A stretch of DNA of 64,000 bases, taken from positions 34,099-98,098 of the forward strand of contig NZ_CALSBS010000018.1 of NCBI RefSeq assembly GCF_943590815.1. The letters are read 5' to 3'. Source of the DNA: Pseudocitrobacter vendiensis (GTDB lineage: Bacteria > Pseudomonadota > Gammaproteobacteria > Enterobacterales > Enterobacteriaceae). Below, in pieces: positions 19,774 to 28,631 of the stretch (position 1 is its first letter; each line of letters starts with the position of its first letter). The notes beneath the pieces were generated by a model. That model had not been told where the DNA came from, ran no database searches, and saw nothing but the letters and a program-made list of their open reading frames with translations. The position numbers and the translations under genes are program-made.

Positions 19774-20325
19774 TTACCCCAGTGCATCGTTAACGGGTTT
19801 CAGGACTTTGCGTTCAAACCACGTCATTTTCTCATCATCTTCATCAGCGGACTGACCTGCCCCACCGGGGGCGCCACTGGAAGAGTTTCCCTGCTTTTTC
19901 GCTGACACTTTACTGCTTGCCCTCGCCTCACGCTTTTCCTGAACACTGATATGTTCGGTCAGCGTAAATGTCACCAGCCATGACATTTTCCCGTCCTGCT
20001 GCGGGGCATCCAGCGTGCCGGTGAAGGTGGCTTCACGAAAATTGACAGCACGCGCCTGCTCATGGGCGACGCGGTATTTCTGACGCTGGCCGCTGGCATC
20101 TGTAGCGCTGGCCAGCTCAAAGATGCGGCGCAATATCTCTTTATTCTTGAAAGGGACTTCGCCTGATACGCGCAGCTCTTTACCTTTCATGCCCTGCTCG
20201 GACTTCGTGGTAGAGCTGGTCTGTCCGGACTGGTCTTTGTCCTGAAACTGCTGCGTTATCGTTACACGCATGTTTTTCAGCTGGATCGCTTCTCCGTTAA
20301 GCGCCAGCGTCGGATTCGAGGTCAT
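19774..20325 (-). CDS. Phage baseplate/tail protein of unknown role
   Basis: 183 residues; not recognised as a named family. The first 120 residues form a compact domain (starts MTSNPTLALNGEAIQLKNM) and the tail is hydrophilic and low-complexity (Ser/Gly/Asp-rich, about 135-165). It lies two bases upstream of the hub gene and overlaps the preceding gene by 52 bases. In HP1/K139-like phages small genes at this place belong to the baseplate hub; it may chaperone or cap the hub. Inference from position only. Confidence 0.65.
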   Translation of the reverse strand: MTSNPTLALNGEAIQLKNMRVTITQQFQDKDQSGQTSSTTKSEQGMKGKELRVSGEVPFKNKEILRRIFELASATDASGQRQKYRVAHEQARAVNFREATFTGTLDAPQQDGKMSWLVTFTLTEHISVQEKREARASSKVSAKKQGNSSSGAPGGAGQSADEDDEKMTWFERKVLKPVNDALG

Positions 20326-21022
20326 GTATCATTCCTTTTATGCCATCGAGATTATCGCCAGTCAGCATCATGGCCGCAGAGTAAACCGCCGATTGCAACG
20401 GGATGCCTTTTACCAGATCCAGCAATGTGGTACCCAAATCACCGCTGGCAGTGAATACCCAGGCTCTGGCGCTTTTCCCCTGTAAATCAGCCAGTCCACC
20501 GGCAATATCGCTCAGCAGACCATCGCGCAGACGGGTAAAGTCGTCGAGTTGCTTCTTAAGCGCCCCGACATCAACCATTGCGGCCGCTTCTTCCTGTGCT
20601 TTCCTGACTGCCGCTGCGGCAAGAACTGTTCGACTGGTTGGTACTGACAGTGGAAGCACATCAGCCAGCCCGGCGCTGTACTTTGCCGGAATTTGCATCT
20701 TTTCCATCACCAGTTCTGCCGCAGAAAGCGCCAGGCGCTTTACCTGAGTGAACGCCGGCGCTGGAAAAACATCAACCAACTGATTAAGACTGTTTATGAA
20801 ACTGTCATGCGTCTGACCAGCAACCATCATAATGACCACATCCGCGTTTCCACCCGTCCCGGCCAGCTTTTCAGCCAGGTAAGAAATGGCGTTAACCGGG
20901 CTGAGATATGCACCATTCTCTGTCTGCTGCCCCAGTCCGTATATCCACGGATGCGCCGGCACAACCGTACAATTGATAGCCGTTACGCTGTCATTAAACA
21001 CCAGGTTTGCTTCACGCCACAT
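20297..21022 (-). CDS. Phage tail-region protein of unknown function
   Basis: 241 residues. A short Trp/Pro-rich start (VPAHPWIYGLG near 24) is followed by mainly helical sequence with an Ala-rich coiled-coil-like stretch (about 150-190). I do not recognise it with certainty; comparable genes between fibre assembly and hub genes occur in HP1-like phages. Its start overlaps the end of the fibre assembly gene by 11 bases and its end overlaps the next gene by 29, so translational coupling is likely. Confidence 0.6.
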   Translation of the reverse strand: MWREANLVFNDSVTAINCTVVPAHPWIYGLGQQTENGAYLSPVNAISYLAEKLAGTGGNADVVIMMVAGQTHDSFINSLNQLVDVFPAPAFTQVKRLALSAAELVMEKMQIPAKYSAGLADVLPLSVPTSRTVLAAAAVRKAQEEAAAMVDVGALKKQLDDFTRLRDGLLSDIAGGLADLQGKSARAWVFTASGDLGTTLLDLVKGIPLQSAVYSAAMMLTGDNLDGIKGMIHDLESDAGA

Positions 21023-21518
21023 TTTCGGGTACTTCCGGCCATTTAATATTCGGGGCTTTGCTTACATCAACTCTGCTTAAAAGAACACGGTATTTTTTCC
21101 AGAGCAGCAGTGCTTCCCTTTCCTCATCTGTGGCTATATCCATATCGTCAGCATCCTGTAACGGCGCAATAACAGCCGTTGCGACAGACATTAGTGCAGT
21201 TTTTCTTTGAGCCGCAGTATCAGCCCCCTCTGGTACTGGTGTTATAAACTCCCCATCAAACATCCATCCACCATTAATATCGACTCCATCAGGAATATCA
21301 TCAACCTCAGCAACTGACATTCCAACAGGAAATAACATGGAAATATCGTTACTAAACGAGACAATCACGCCATCAGAATCAAACACTATTTTCCATGTAT
21401 CATCAGAAAATAATTTTTGTGAATCATACCAGTCTGCACCGCTGTCAGATTGCAGATAGGCAATTGGCACACCGCTGTTATTCTCAGGGTAATAGCGTTG
21501 AAAATTATTTAATCTCAT
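21012..21518 (-). CDS. Tail fibre assembly chaperone (Tfa family)
   Basis: 168 residues. The N-terminal half is an acidic beta-rich domain; the C-terminal half carries the Tfa-type signature ending VDVSKAPNIKWPEVP, typical of lambda/P2/Mu fibre chaperones. It is 14 bases downstream of the fibre gene, the usual partner. The two genes together would set adsorption specificity and are more AT-rich than the rest of the tail operon, as is common for exchanged fibre cassettes. Confidence 0.88.
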   Translation of the reverse strand: MRLNNFQRYYPENNSGVPIAYLQSDSGADWYDSQKLFSDDTWKIVFDSDGVIVSFSNDISMLFPVGMSVAEVDDIPDGVDINGGWMFDGEFITPVPEGADTAAQRKTALMSVATAVIAPLQDADDMDIATDEEREALLLWKKYRVLLSRVDVSKAPNIKWPEVPENVA

Positions 21519-21532
21519 TATTTATATTCCTG

Positions 21533-23569
21533 TTATGACGCCAGTGTAATCCATGAACCATTAACCAACTGCTGAACTGGTCGATAGCGAATCGCGTTAA
21601 CGGTTATATACTGGTTATTACTGGACTGGACGATACCAGATAAAAAATGCCCTTCCGGTACGTCATACGTTTTTATCTGACCAGTCGATACATTGCTGGT
21701 TGCCATCTGAGAAACAGCACCGCACCGCATGCCCAGCACGACCGGATACCACGGTGTAAACCCACCTCCGGATGCTGTTCGCGAACGCACAGCTACGGCT
21801 GGAGTATCCGTGTTGGATTTCCCCATTAATTGCCAGCCAAATACACCAGACGAACCAAAGCATGCCCCTACTGTCCATGCCCCCGCATATGGCCCTGAGT
21901 TTTCAGAAGGTAAAAACCACGCAAATCGGTTTACACCAACAGCATTTGGTGTCCCTGTAACACCGTTATCAGAGTTAACACCAAGCCCCCAGCCACCTAA
22001 TCCCGCAGTTTCCATCGCGGGTATCTGACCAGATGATTTACCCGCAGCATAAGTAGCAGCGCTCCCCAATCCAAGATTATTCCTGGCCGTAGCAGTGTTG
22101 GTTAAATCCGACAAATTATTGCTTTTTTGCAAAGCATTGACGATACGTGAATCATTACCAGCAGCCACAGTGCCAGCTGTCGTTCCTACATCCAGCACCG
22201 CTGCGCTTTTTAGCCCCAGGTTATTGCGCGATGCCGATGTACTAGCAACATCCGAGAGATTATTCGCGATTGCAAGTGCACCAGTATCACTGGCGGATGG
22301 TTTATTCCCGGTATGATACATTTCGACCCATCCGCTAAATGCCGAGGCGTTAGCTTTTGTTCGAAATCTAAATCGTGGTACGGCCCCACGTGATAATCCA
22401 ACCATTTGCCAGCCTGTCGCGCCTGAGTTGGCAAAAGACAATCCGCCTGACCATTCACCGGGAAATGCTCCGACGTTATCAGCAGGGTCAAAATAATCAA
22501 ACTGAGTAACGGTTATCGACCCCATCGTCCCTGCTGCTGTATCTGCGGTCGCACCCAGTCCCATCCAGCCAACAACAGGAATGCGTTTAGGCGTAGCATC
22601 TGTTAAGGACGTGACAATATTAGCGGTTGCCCCGGAGCCTAAACCAAGATTATCTCTGGATTTTGCAGAATCAGCCAGGTCTGACAGGTTTTTACTCTTT
22701 ACCAGGTAGCTACTATTTGCCTGCTGGTTATCAAGAGTACCTTTTGGTCTCAAATCCGTGATATTCCCGTTGGCATCAATGCTGGCCAGTGCAAAAACAT
22801 AATGTTTCACGCCGCTCTGCTCGTAGTCCACCAGGTTAGCGGCCACAGTCACTTTGCTCTGCACCGCCCAGACGCTAGTCAGTGCGCCTGACCAACACAC
22901 ATCCAGCCAGACTTTGACCGGTTTCGTGGTTACAGTGATATTTTGGTTAGCTGCCAGCACGGAACGCAGCCCTGCAACATACCCCGTCCCCTTAGTAACA
23001 AAGTACTGATCGCCACTTTTAGCCACCAGATAACCATTATCAAAAAATGCTCCCGCACCATAGATATCAATATTCTCAAGACGCTGACGTTCATCCATCC
23101 CCGCCATACGTGCCGTGAAATCAATCTGCCAGGTCTCAGCCGGGGTGTTAATAGCCGTTTCGGCCTGTGCGCCAGCAAACTCCATCAGGAAAGAACGGGT
23201 CAGAACGTTACCCTGCTGCCCTTCTTTCGTCTTTAATTTCTGCTGCTCCGGCGCATGAACAATCATTGCCAGCGTACCGCTGGCCTTATTCGTCAGCCCG
23301 ATCCAGTTGAAGGAGAAATCGCCCACATCCGCGCCCAGTACAGCGGAATGCACCACAGCATTTTCATTTACCACCCCTTTACGGGTGACTGATTCGCGGT
23401 GAACAATTTGCGCAGCAGGTGGCAGCGTTTCACTACGATCGACAGGCAAATCCGGGTCAAGCCCCGGCACCAGTGCAAAAACGAACTCATCAAGCAGAAC
23501 AGATTCACCCGTTGCAGCCTGCTGCGCTTTCCACTGCTCAAACGCCAGCGTGATAGCGGTCTGTGACAT
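21533..23569 (-). CDS. Tail fibre protein (gpH-like)
   Basis: 678 residues. The N-terminal 200 residues (conserved baseplate-attachment domain; contains RLENIDIYGAGAFFDNGYL) match P2 gpH-type fibres. The middle contains three copies of the fibre repeat NNLSDxxx[TS]xxxRxNLGL (about 292, 434 and 485). The C-terminal receptor-binding region includes GVNRFAWFLPSENSGPY. It is expected to be trimeric. Preceded by a gpI-like gene and followed by its chaperone. Fibre tips are modular, so the host range cannot be predicted. Confidence 0.88.
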   Translation of the reverse strand: MSQTAITLAFEQWKAQQAATGESVLLDEFVFALVPGLDPDLPVDRSETLPPAAQIVHRESVTRKGVVNENAVVHSAVLGADVGDFSFNWIGLTNKASGTLAMIVHAPEQQKLKTKEGQQGNVLTRSFLMEFAGAQAETAINTPAETWQIDFTARMAGMDERQRLENIDIYGAGAFFDNGYLVAKSGDQYFVTKGTGYVAGLRSVLAANQNITVTTKPVKVWLDVCWSGALTSVWAVQSKVTVAANLVDYEQSGVKHYVFALASIDANGNITDLRPKGTLDNQQANSSYLVKSKNLSDLADSAKSRDNLGLGSGATANIVTSLTDATPKRIPVVGWMGLGATADTAAGTMGSITVTQFDYFDPADNVGAFPGEWSGGLSFANSGATGWQMVGLSRGAVPRFRFRTKANASAFSGWVEMYHTGNKPSASDTGALAIANNLSDVASTSASRNNLGLKSAAVLDVGTTAGTVAAGNDSRIVNALQKSNNLSDLTNTATARNNLGLGSAATYAAGKSSGQIPAMETAGLGGWGLGVNSDNGVTGTPNAVGVNRFAWFLPSENSGPYAGAWTVGACFGSSGVFGWQLMGKSNTDTPAVAVRSRTASGGGFTPWYPVVLGMRCGAVSQMATSNVSTGQIKTYDVPEGHFLSGIVQSSNNQYITVNAIRYRPVQQLVNGSWITLAS

Positions 23570-23574
23570 AATAA

Positions 23575-24171
23575 CTACTCTCCCTGTAAGCTCGCGCTGA
23601 ATGTCGCGCTGCTGGTTTCCGCGCCGGCAATCTTCGCCGGATAAACCACATATTCACCCTGATCCCATCCTGCACGGATGGATAAATTTTCAGAGGTGAT
23701 AACCTCAAACTGGTAGCGTCGGCATGTGCGGCCATACTGCCGGATAATCTGGATCATCATCTCGGTGTTATCCGATATCTGGCTGTCGGTGACGCGAACC
23801 AGTATCACGTCCCAGTCAATACCCGGCTGGCGCTCCATTAACTCAACATACCCAATCCCCAGCCGGTCAAAGATATTGATAAATCCCTCAACGGATCCGG
23901 CATCAGCCGCATTCACAAAAGCGAAAGCAACACGCCGGCGAAAAAGGCTTAGCGGTTCGCCGTTAAAACGGCTGATATCCCTGTCCCATGCGATGAGACC
24001 CAGTATAGATTCGTTGCAGGTCAGCGGGTCAAACTGGCGCAATGGCCACGTAATCCAGTTGTAAACCTCCGCCCAGAAGGTCTGCGCCGCTTTAAGGAGT
24101 TTTTGCGGCTCGCCTTTATCCATCCAGGACGGCAGCACCATGCTGGCCAGTTTTTTCAGAAAATCATTCAT
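23575..24171 (-). CDS. Baseplate tail protein, gpI-like
   Basis: 198 residues. It begins with a short hydrophobic/amphipathic stretch, then TWAEVYNWITWPLRQ-like sequence and the block RRRVAFAFVNAADAG characteristic of gpI/YmfQ-type baseplate proteins. It overlaps the gpJ-like gene by 8 bases and precedes the fibre gene by 5, which is the P2 order J-I-H. gpI links the baseplate wedge to the fibres. Confidence 0.78.
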   Translation of the reverse strand: MNDFLKKLASMVLPSWMDKGEPQKLLKAAQTFWAEVYNWITWPLRQFDPLTCNESILGLIAWDRDISRFNGEPLSLFRRRVAFAFVNAADAGSVEGFINIFDRLGIGYVELMERQPGIDWDVILVRVTDSQISDNTEMMIQIIRQYGRTCRRYQFEVITSENLSIRAGWDQGEYVVYPAKIAGAETSSATFSASLQGE

Positions 24172-25348
24172 CTTTCAGTTCCACCGTCAGCGCGTTAAGT
24201 CGCGGTACGCTGAGCTCACTGGTGATATCTTTCAGTGAAAATTCCAGCGAATCCGTGTCCGGGAACGTCTTATGGATCTCCCGCCCCAGCTGTGAGAAGG
24301 AAAAACGCGAGTATGGCCACGTCTTCTTCACGTCATAGTCCGTATTTTCACGAAAAGCGCAGCGGATAAGGTTTTCAACCCCCGCTTGCAGGCTGTCGCG
24401 CTGCTCCTGTTCCAGGTTGCTCAGATTTTTAACCCAGACCGTGACAACCAGATCGTGACGGGTTTCTGGCATGGCAAAGCACTGCATATCATCACCGTGT
24501 CCGTGATGACCCTGGGTATTGATATAGTCATTGACGGCATCAATAAACGGGTCTGACGCGACCCCGCTATCCAGCAGTAAATACGCATTGGCGGTACCGG
24601 GGCCGCGCGGTGCGTCATGCTCAAAAAAAATCCTGTCGATACTCAGGCCGGCCACGCCGGCAATCATCGAACGATAAACCGCGTCGGTATGGTAATTCCC
24701 CACCAGGTTGAACTGATTGCGGCAGCGTTCGCGCAGCTCGTCGTCGCTCTCCTCGTCGGCACCCGGCACCGTCAGCCAGTTTTCTTCACTGGCGACGTGG
24801 CTGATACCGTCCGCCGCCACAGGCAGAATACGGTAATATCCCGGCGCAAGGTTGTATGCACCGCCCGTACCCGTCGCTTTTACCGCCAGCAGAGCGCTGG
24901 CCGTACCGGAAGGGATCGTCACATCCGCAACAGTCGATAAGGCATAGACTTTCCCGTTGATACGCTCCGTCTGTACTACCGTGCCGGTTTTCACCGTCAC
25001 AGCCTGCTTAACATCCTCTTTGAAGAATCGGATTACACCCTCGGCAGCGCTGGCCGGCTTCGGCGTAACATTTACCGCCCATGCCAGCAGGCGCAACATC
25101 TGACCGGTAGCCGTGGCCACAAACATACCAGGCAGCACCACAGCTATCAGCGCATCTTTCAGCCACATCACCGGCGCGGTCACAATCGCCGAAATCAGAC
25201 GCCAGAATGGTGACATTCGGGACGTATTGGTAATCATCCCTTCATCGGCCACAACGATATTAAACCGGCTGCGTACCTCGTCTTCCGTGGTCGGCATCCC
25301 GCTGGCTTTTACCACATCTTCAAAATCAACCTGCGGCTTTTCCGTCAT
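24164..25348 (-). CDS. Baseplate wedge protein J
   Basis: 394 residues, longer than P2 gpJ (about 300) but of the Baseplate_J family: VKTGTVVQTERINGKVYAL, followed by the ESDDELRERC block (about 200) and the FFEHDAPRGPGTANAYLLLD block. A membrane-like Ala/Val stretch near 50-75 is compatible with the long form in HP1/K139-type phages. Translationally coupled (ATGA overlap) to the small upstream gene. Confidence 0.88.
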   Translation of the reverse strand: MTEKPQVDFEDVVKASGMPTTEDEVRSRFNIVVADEGMITNTSRMSPFWRLISAIVTAPVMWLKDALIAVVLPGMFVATATGQMLRLLAWAVNVTPKPASAAEGVIRFFKEDVKQAVTVKTGTVVQTERINGKVYALSTVADVTIPSGTASALLAVKATGTGGAYNLAPGYYRILPVAADGISHVASEENWLTVPGADEESDDELRERCRNQFNLVGNYHTDAVYRSMIAGVAGLSIDRIFFEHDAPRGPGTANAYLLLDSGVASDPFIDAVNDYINTQGHHGHGDDMQCFAMPETRHDLVVTVWVKNLSNLEQEQRDSLQAGVENLIRCAFRENTDYDVKKTWPYSRFSFSQLGREIHKTFPDTDSLEFSLKDITSELSVPRLNALTVELKDE

Positions 25349-25674
25349 AGATTCACCTGATATGTAATGCTGCCAAAGTCATACGTACCGGCTGTCACCC
25401 ACAGCCGTTTTGCGTTTTCCTCGCTGATTTCCACCGTACCCGGCACAATGCGATCGTCGCTTTCAACAAGCAGTTCCAGCCGGGTAAAAATATCTGCGCG
25501 TAAGGTCGGGCTGCGTTCGGCAATAAGCTGCGTGGCCAGCCCGCTTTCGATGATTGAATGCACAACATCCTGCCCGATACTTTTGCGGTTATTGCATAAT
25601 TCAGGTTCGCTACCTGTATTAAGCACAAAATTACGCCCCTCAATAAGCAGGTCGATATAAAGCACATCACTCAT
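25345..25674 (-). CDS. Small baseplate protein (DUF2590-type, gpW/gp25 position)
   Basis: 109 residues; starts MSDVLYIDLLIEGRNFVLN, which I recall as the DUF2590 family of HP1/K139-like phages. Its place directly before gpJ corresponds to P2 gpW, the gp25-like wedge initiator. ATG and stop overlap both neighbours by a base or so (TAATG with the tape measure gene, ATGA with gpJ). The gpW equivalence is inferred from position. Confidence 0.72.
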   Translation of the reverse strand: MSDVLYIDLLIEGRNFVLNTGSEPELCNNRKSIGQDVVHSIIESGLATQLIAERSPTLRADIFTRLELLVESDDRIVPGTVEISEENAKRLWVTAGTYDFGSITYQVNL

Positions 25675-27710
25675 TAATTAAGCTCCTGCCATTCCATTAG
25701 CTGAGCCGGTGAAAGTGCCTCTTTAGTATGGAAATGCACTTCACCAATCGTCTTACTGTTATCCGTTACAGCTTTTGAATTCTTACTGATAGTGCTGCTG
25801 ATACCGCCCCGGTCAACACCTTTTAGTTGCCCCCCGGTTGAGAGGGTGTTAGTTGTCAGTGACTGCTGAGTATTATTTGCAAAATTATTCTGCATCACTG
25901 GCGGCATTACCCCGCCCGCTGTTTTATTGTTTTCGGGGGTAACGACAGGTGATAGCTTAATATCCACACCGGGTATTTTATTGAGCTTCCCGACTATCCA
26001 GTTCCAGGACTTCAGGAACCCGCCTTTTATGGTCTGCCAGATATTGTCAAACATCGTCACAATACCGCTGGCCATACCGCTTAACGCTTTTGACGGAGAA
26101 AAACCGGTGAGCAGCGCGATAAAGCTGTTCCAGCCGGCGACAATCGAATCCCAGGCTGAACTGAACACGCCCGCCAGCCATTTCACGACCTCCGCAGCAG
26201 CCTTAAAGGCAGTGCTGTCCATGACGGCAGATTTAATAGCGCCCCAGTGCTTAACCAGCAGGTAACAGCCCACGACCAGCGCCGCAATGGCCGCTATGAC
26301 CAGCAGCACCGGCCAGCTCATTAGGTTGATACTGATACCGGCCAGCATCGCGGCCATGCGCACCGCCAGCAGGACGCCACGCAGAGTCTTCAGCACAATG
26401 TTCCAGGCCAGAACGGCTTTCTGTGCCAGCCAGATAACAAGGGTGTATGACTTCACGACAGCGACCAGCAAGCGCCATACGCCGGTCAGCCCCATAATAA
26501 TGAATTTAGAGACCCCCATCACGATATTGGCGCTTGCGCCCACGGCAGCAAAGCCCAGCAATGCCAGCGTGGCATACCCGATAACGCGCGCGATATTGGG
26601 AAACATCTGCATCCAGCGGGCAAAGGTCTGCCCCATGTCGGCCAGCCGGTTCAGCACCGGATACAGCACGGGGATTAACGTCAGGCCAATCACCGTCTGA
26701 ATGGCTTTCAGGATTTGCACAAAGCGATCCCACGGCTTCACCATTTTTGCCGCCATTTCCTGCGTGCGCTTCAGTCCGTCAGCACCGCCCAGCTCGGTGA
26801 TATTGCGTTGCAGTAAGGCAACATTGCCATACAGCTGCTTGACCACGGCGGAACTGTCGCCAAAGGCGGCATCCAGCTCGGCCTGAGCTTTCAGGTTGCC
26901 ATCCAGACTTTTGCCGTATTTGTTCTGGAGCTTAGTTAACATATCCGGCATGGACAGCATTTTGCCGTTCACGTCGGTAAACGAAAGTCCGAGCTTTTTA
27001 GCGCCATCAATCGCGCCGGTCATAAAGCCCTCGTAGGCGCTGCTGGCCTCCGTTCCCAGCGTGCGTTGCAGCTGCCCCAGCACCGCAAGCTGTTCGTCCA
27101 TCCCGACGCCGTAGTTAGTCCCGACGCCTCGCGCACCTTCCATCAGGTCTTTGATAGTTCCCATCTCAGTACCGAAGGTTTTGCGCATGTACACCATCTT
27201 GCCCGCCAGCTGCTCGGCAAACGGGACTTTCCCCAGCCTCGCCGCCTCAGAGGAAAAGTTGCCGAACATCTGCCCCATAAATTCCGTGGTTTCGGCAGCG
27301 GTGGATTTCATGGCAAACGCCAGCGTATTCGCGACTTTCGTCACCTTTGGCAGCTCGGTATTGCTCAGGCCGGCAATAGAGGCGTTAATGTCTTCCGTTG
27401 ACTTCACGAACTCCACGGCACTGGCACCGTAGGTCATGCTGAAGCGCAGCGCATCACGCTGCACGGTCTTCATCGAGGTATCATCAATCCCTTTCGCGGC
27501 GGCATCGTTCAGCGCGTCATACATCTCGATGGCCGGCGACAATGCCCCCTGAATGGCCTGAGCAACACCCCACATGGCCAGAGAACCGGCACCAATCTGC
27601 TTAAAGGCATTTTTTGATTTTTCCGCAAAGCCGGACACGCTGCCCTGCGCCTGTTTTAACGGGCGGGTCAGTTTATCAATCAGGCTTAATGTAAAATCTA
27701 ATTGTTTCAT
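25674..27710 (-). CDS. Tail tape measure protein
   Basis: 678 residues, which by the usual 0.15 nm per residue predicts a tail of about 100 nm. It has helical N-terminal sequence, the TP901/phage_tape_measure core (ALRFSMTYGASAVEFVKS...), three to four long hydrophobic segments (about 380-510), and an Asn/Gln/Thr-rich region near 620. The ATG overlaps the TGA of the frameshifted chaperone product, so it is coupled to it, as in all siphophages and myophages of this design. Confidence 0.92.
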   Translation of the reverse strand: MKQLDFTLSLIDKLTRPLKQAQGSVSGFAEKSKNAFKQIGAGSLAMWGVAQAIQGALSPAIEMYDALNDAAAKGIDDTSMKTVQRDALRFSMTYGASAVEFVKSTEDINASIAGLSNTELPKVTKVANTLAFAMKSTAAETTEFMGQMFGNFSSEAARLGKVPFAEQLAGKMVYMRKTFGTEMGTIKDLMEGARGVGTNYGVGMDEQLAVLGQLQRTLGTEASSAYEGFMTGAIDGAKKLGLSFTDVNGKMLSMPDMLTKLQNKYGKSLDGNLKAQAELDAAFGDSSAVVKQLYGNVALLQRNITELGGADGLKRTQEMAAKMVKPWDRFVQILKAIQTVIGLTLIPVLYPVLNRLADMGQTFARWMQMFPNIARVIGYATLALLGFAAVGASANIVMGVSKFIIMGLTGVWRLLVAVVKSYTLVIWLAQKAVLAWNIVLKTLRGVLLAVRMAAMLAGISINLMSWPVLLVIAAIAALVVGCYLLVKHWGAIKSAVMDSTAFKAAAEVVKWLAGVFSSAWDSIVAGWNSFIALLTGFSPSKALSGMASGIVTMFDNIWQTIKGGFLKSWNWIVGKLNKIPGVDIKLSPVVTPENNKTAGGVMPPVMQNNFANNTQQSLTTNTLSTGGQLKGVDRGGISSTISKNSKAVTDNSKTIGEVHFHTKEALSPAQLMEWQELN

Positions 27711-28155
27711 TCCGTGCCTTTAAATGCCGTGCTAATTCCGTTAGCCACTGCAACGCGCATATATTCCCAGTGGCGATTATCCAGCCAGACAGCAGCGGAA
27801 ATATCATCCACGGTATCTTCCCCGTTCGGGAGATAATAACGACGCAATATCAGATATTGTTCGAGCCCATTCTCTTCAATAGCCTGGACTCGTCGGGTTA
27901 GTTTTTTACTTCAATTTCCAGTTCTGGCGCGTAAAGTTCGTTAACCTTACCTGCGAGCTGAAGTGCAGCGCCCGGACGTTTCAAAATATCGGCCAGTGCT
28001 TCTTTGCTTTCTGTCGCCACAATACGCGTCAGATAATTGTGCGCCGGCACGACTTTATTATCCATCGCCATTTCATTAATGAACTTGTTATAAGCCGTCT
28101 GATTAGGCTCAAAGGTAATATCCTGACCACAAACAGTAAGATTAATCTTTTCCAT
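27707..28155 (-). CDS. Tail assembly chaperone, -1 frameshift fusion product (gpE'/gpGT-like)
   Basis: If the ribosome slips back one base on A-AAA-AAC (about 27901-27907), reading continues CTA ACC CGA ... for about 62 more residues (LTRRVQAIEENGLEQYLILR, then RYYLPNGEDTV, ending AFKGTE) to a TGA at 27707-27709 that overlaps the tape measure ATG. The extension frame lacks a suitable start of its own, is fully open, and its stop is exactly where coupling needs it. This is the known mechanism of lambda G/GT and P2 E/E'. Product length about 148 residues. Confidence 0.78.
27898..28155 (-). CDS. Tail assembly chaperone, unshifted product (gpE/gpG-like)
   Basis: 85 residues (MEKINLTVCGQDITFEPN...), in the slot between the lysis genes and the tape measure. 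It looks like the Phage_TAC-type family of HP1/K139-like phages. The final codons GTA AAA AAC TAA contain the slippery heptamer A-AAA-AAC directly before the stop, so a fraction of ribosomes should shift to -1 and extend the protein (separate entry). Unusually close to the lysis genes. Confidence 0.82.
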   Translation of the reverse strand: MEKINLTVCGQDITFEPNQTAYNKFINEMAMDNKVVPAHNYLTRIVATESKEALADILKRPGAALQLAGKVNELYAPELEIEVKN

Positions 28156-28429
28156 AAATAACGCTCTCTCTTAAATTAATTTCATCAACAAGCTGGTTAT
28201 GCCGTGCGGCACACTGGCCATACAGTTCAGGGTAAATTGTTAAAATTTCCGCCGCGTCTTTACCCTGGGTACCTTTCAGGCGCGGCAGCTGCGTGGTGCA
28301 TTTAGTCAGCAGATTTTCCTGATAACGCACGTTCGGTGCCGGCTGCGGCCTCGTTGTACATGCGGACAAAATCAGCAGACATGCACACATTGGTAAACAC
28401 CGGCTTAACCACTTCGGTACGAATTTCAC
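28142..28429 (-). CDS. Outer-membrane spanin subunit (Rz1-like lipoprotein)
   Basis: 95 residues. Signal sequence with lipobox LILSAC, lipidated cysteine C24, then a Pro/Thr/Arg-rich start (CTTRPQPAPN) typical of o-spanins. Its first part lies out of frame inside the Rz-like gene (128-base overlap), and it runs about 160 bases beyond it. It is longer than lambda Rz1 and extends as a helical periplasmic tail. It joins the inner-membrane spanin to fuse or breach the outer membrane. Confidence 0.85.
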   Translation of the reverse strand: MKFVPKWLSRCLPMCACLLILSACTTRPQPAPNVRYQENLLTKCTTQLPRLKGTQGKDAAEILTIYPELYGQCAARHNQLVDEINLRESVIYGKD

Positions 28430-28631
28430 GCGGTTGTGCCTCCTTCAACGCCTCCAGCTTACCTTCCAGCTGGCGACTGGATGAGCTGGCGATACCTGCC
28501 AGCTCTTTGCCCGTGGCGGCGGCGGTATTCCGGATAGTCAGGTCGATACTGTCCCGCTGCCAGAGCGCCACTTTCCAGCCCAACAGAAAAGACAGCGCCA
28601 GCGGAACGATAATCACCGTGATACGGCTCAT
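28302..28631 (-). CDS. Inner-membrane spanin subunit (Rz-like, DUF2570-type)
   Basis: 109 residues. N-terminal anchor (about 4-22: TVIIVPLALSFLLGWKVALW) and a periplasmic helical region rich in coiled-coil heptads (about 40-75, EGKLEALKEAQ). Starts one base before the endolysin stop and hosts the embedded Rz1-like gene. Forms the spanin bridge during lysis. Confidence 0.85.
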   Translation of the reverse strand: MSRITVIIVPLALSFLLGWKVALWQRDSIDLTIRNTAAATGKELAGIASSSSRQLEGKLEALKEAQPREIRTEVVKPVFTNVCMSADFVRMYNEAAAGTERALSGKSAD

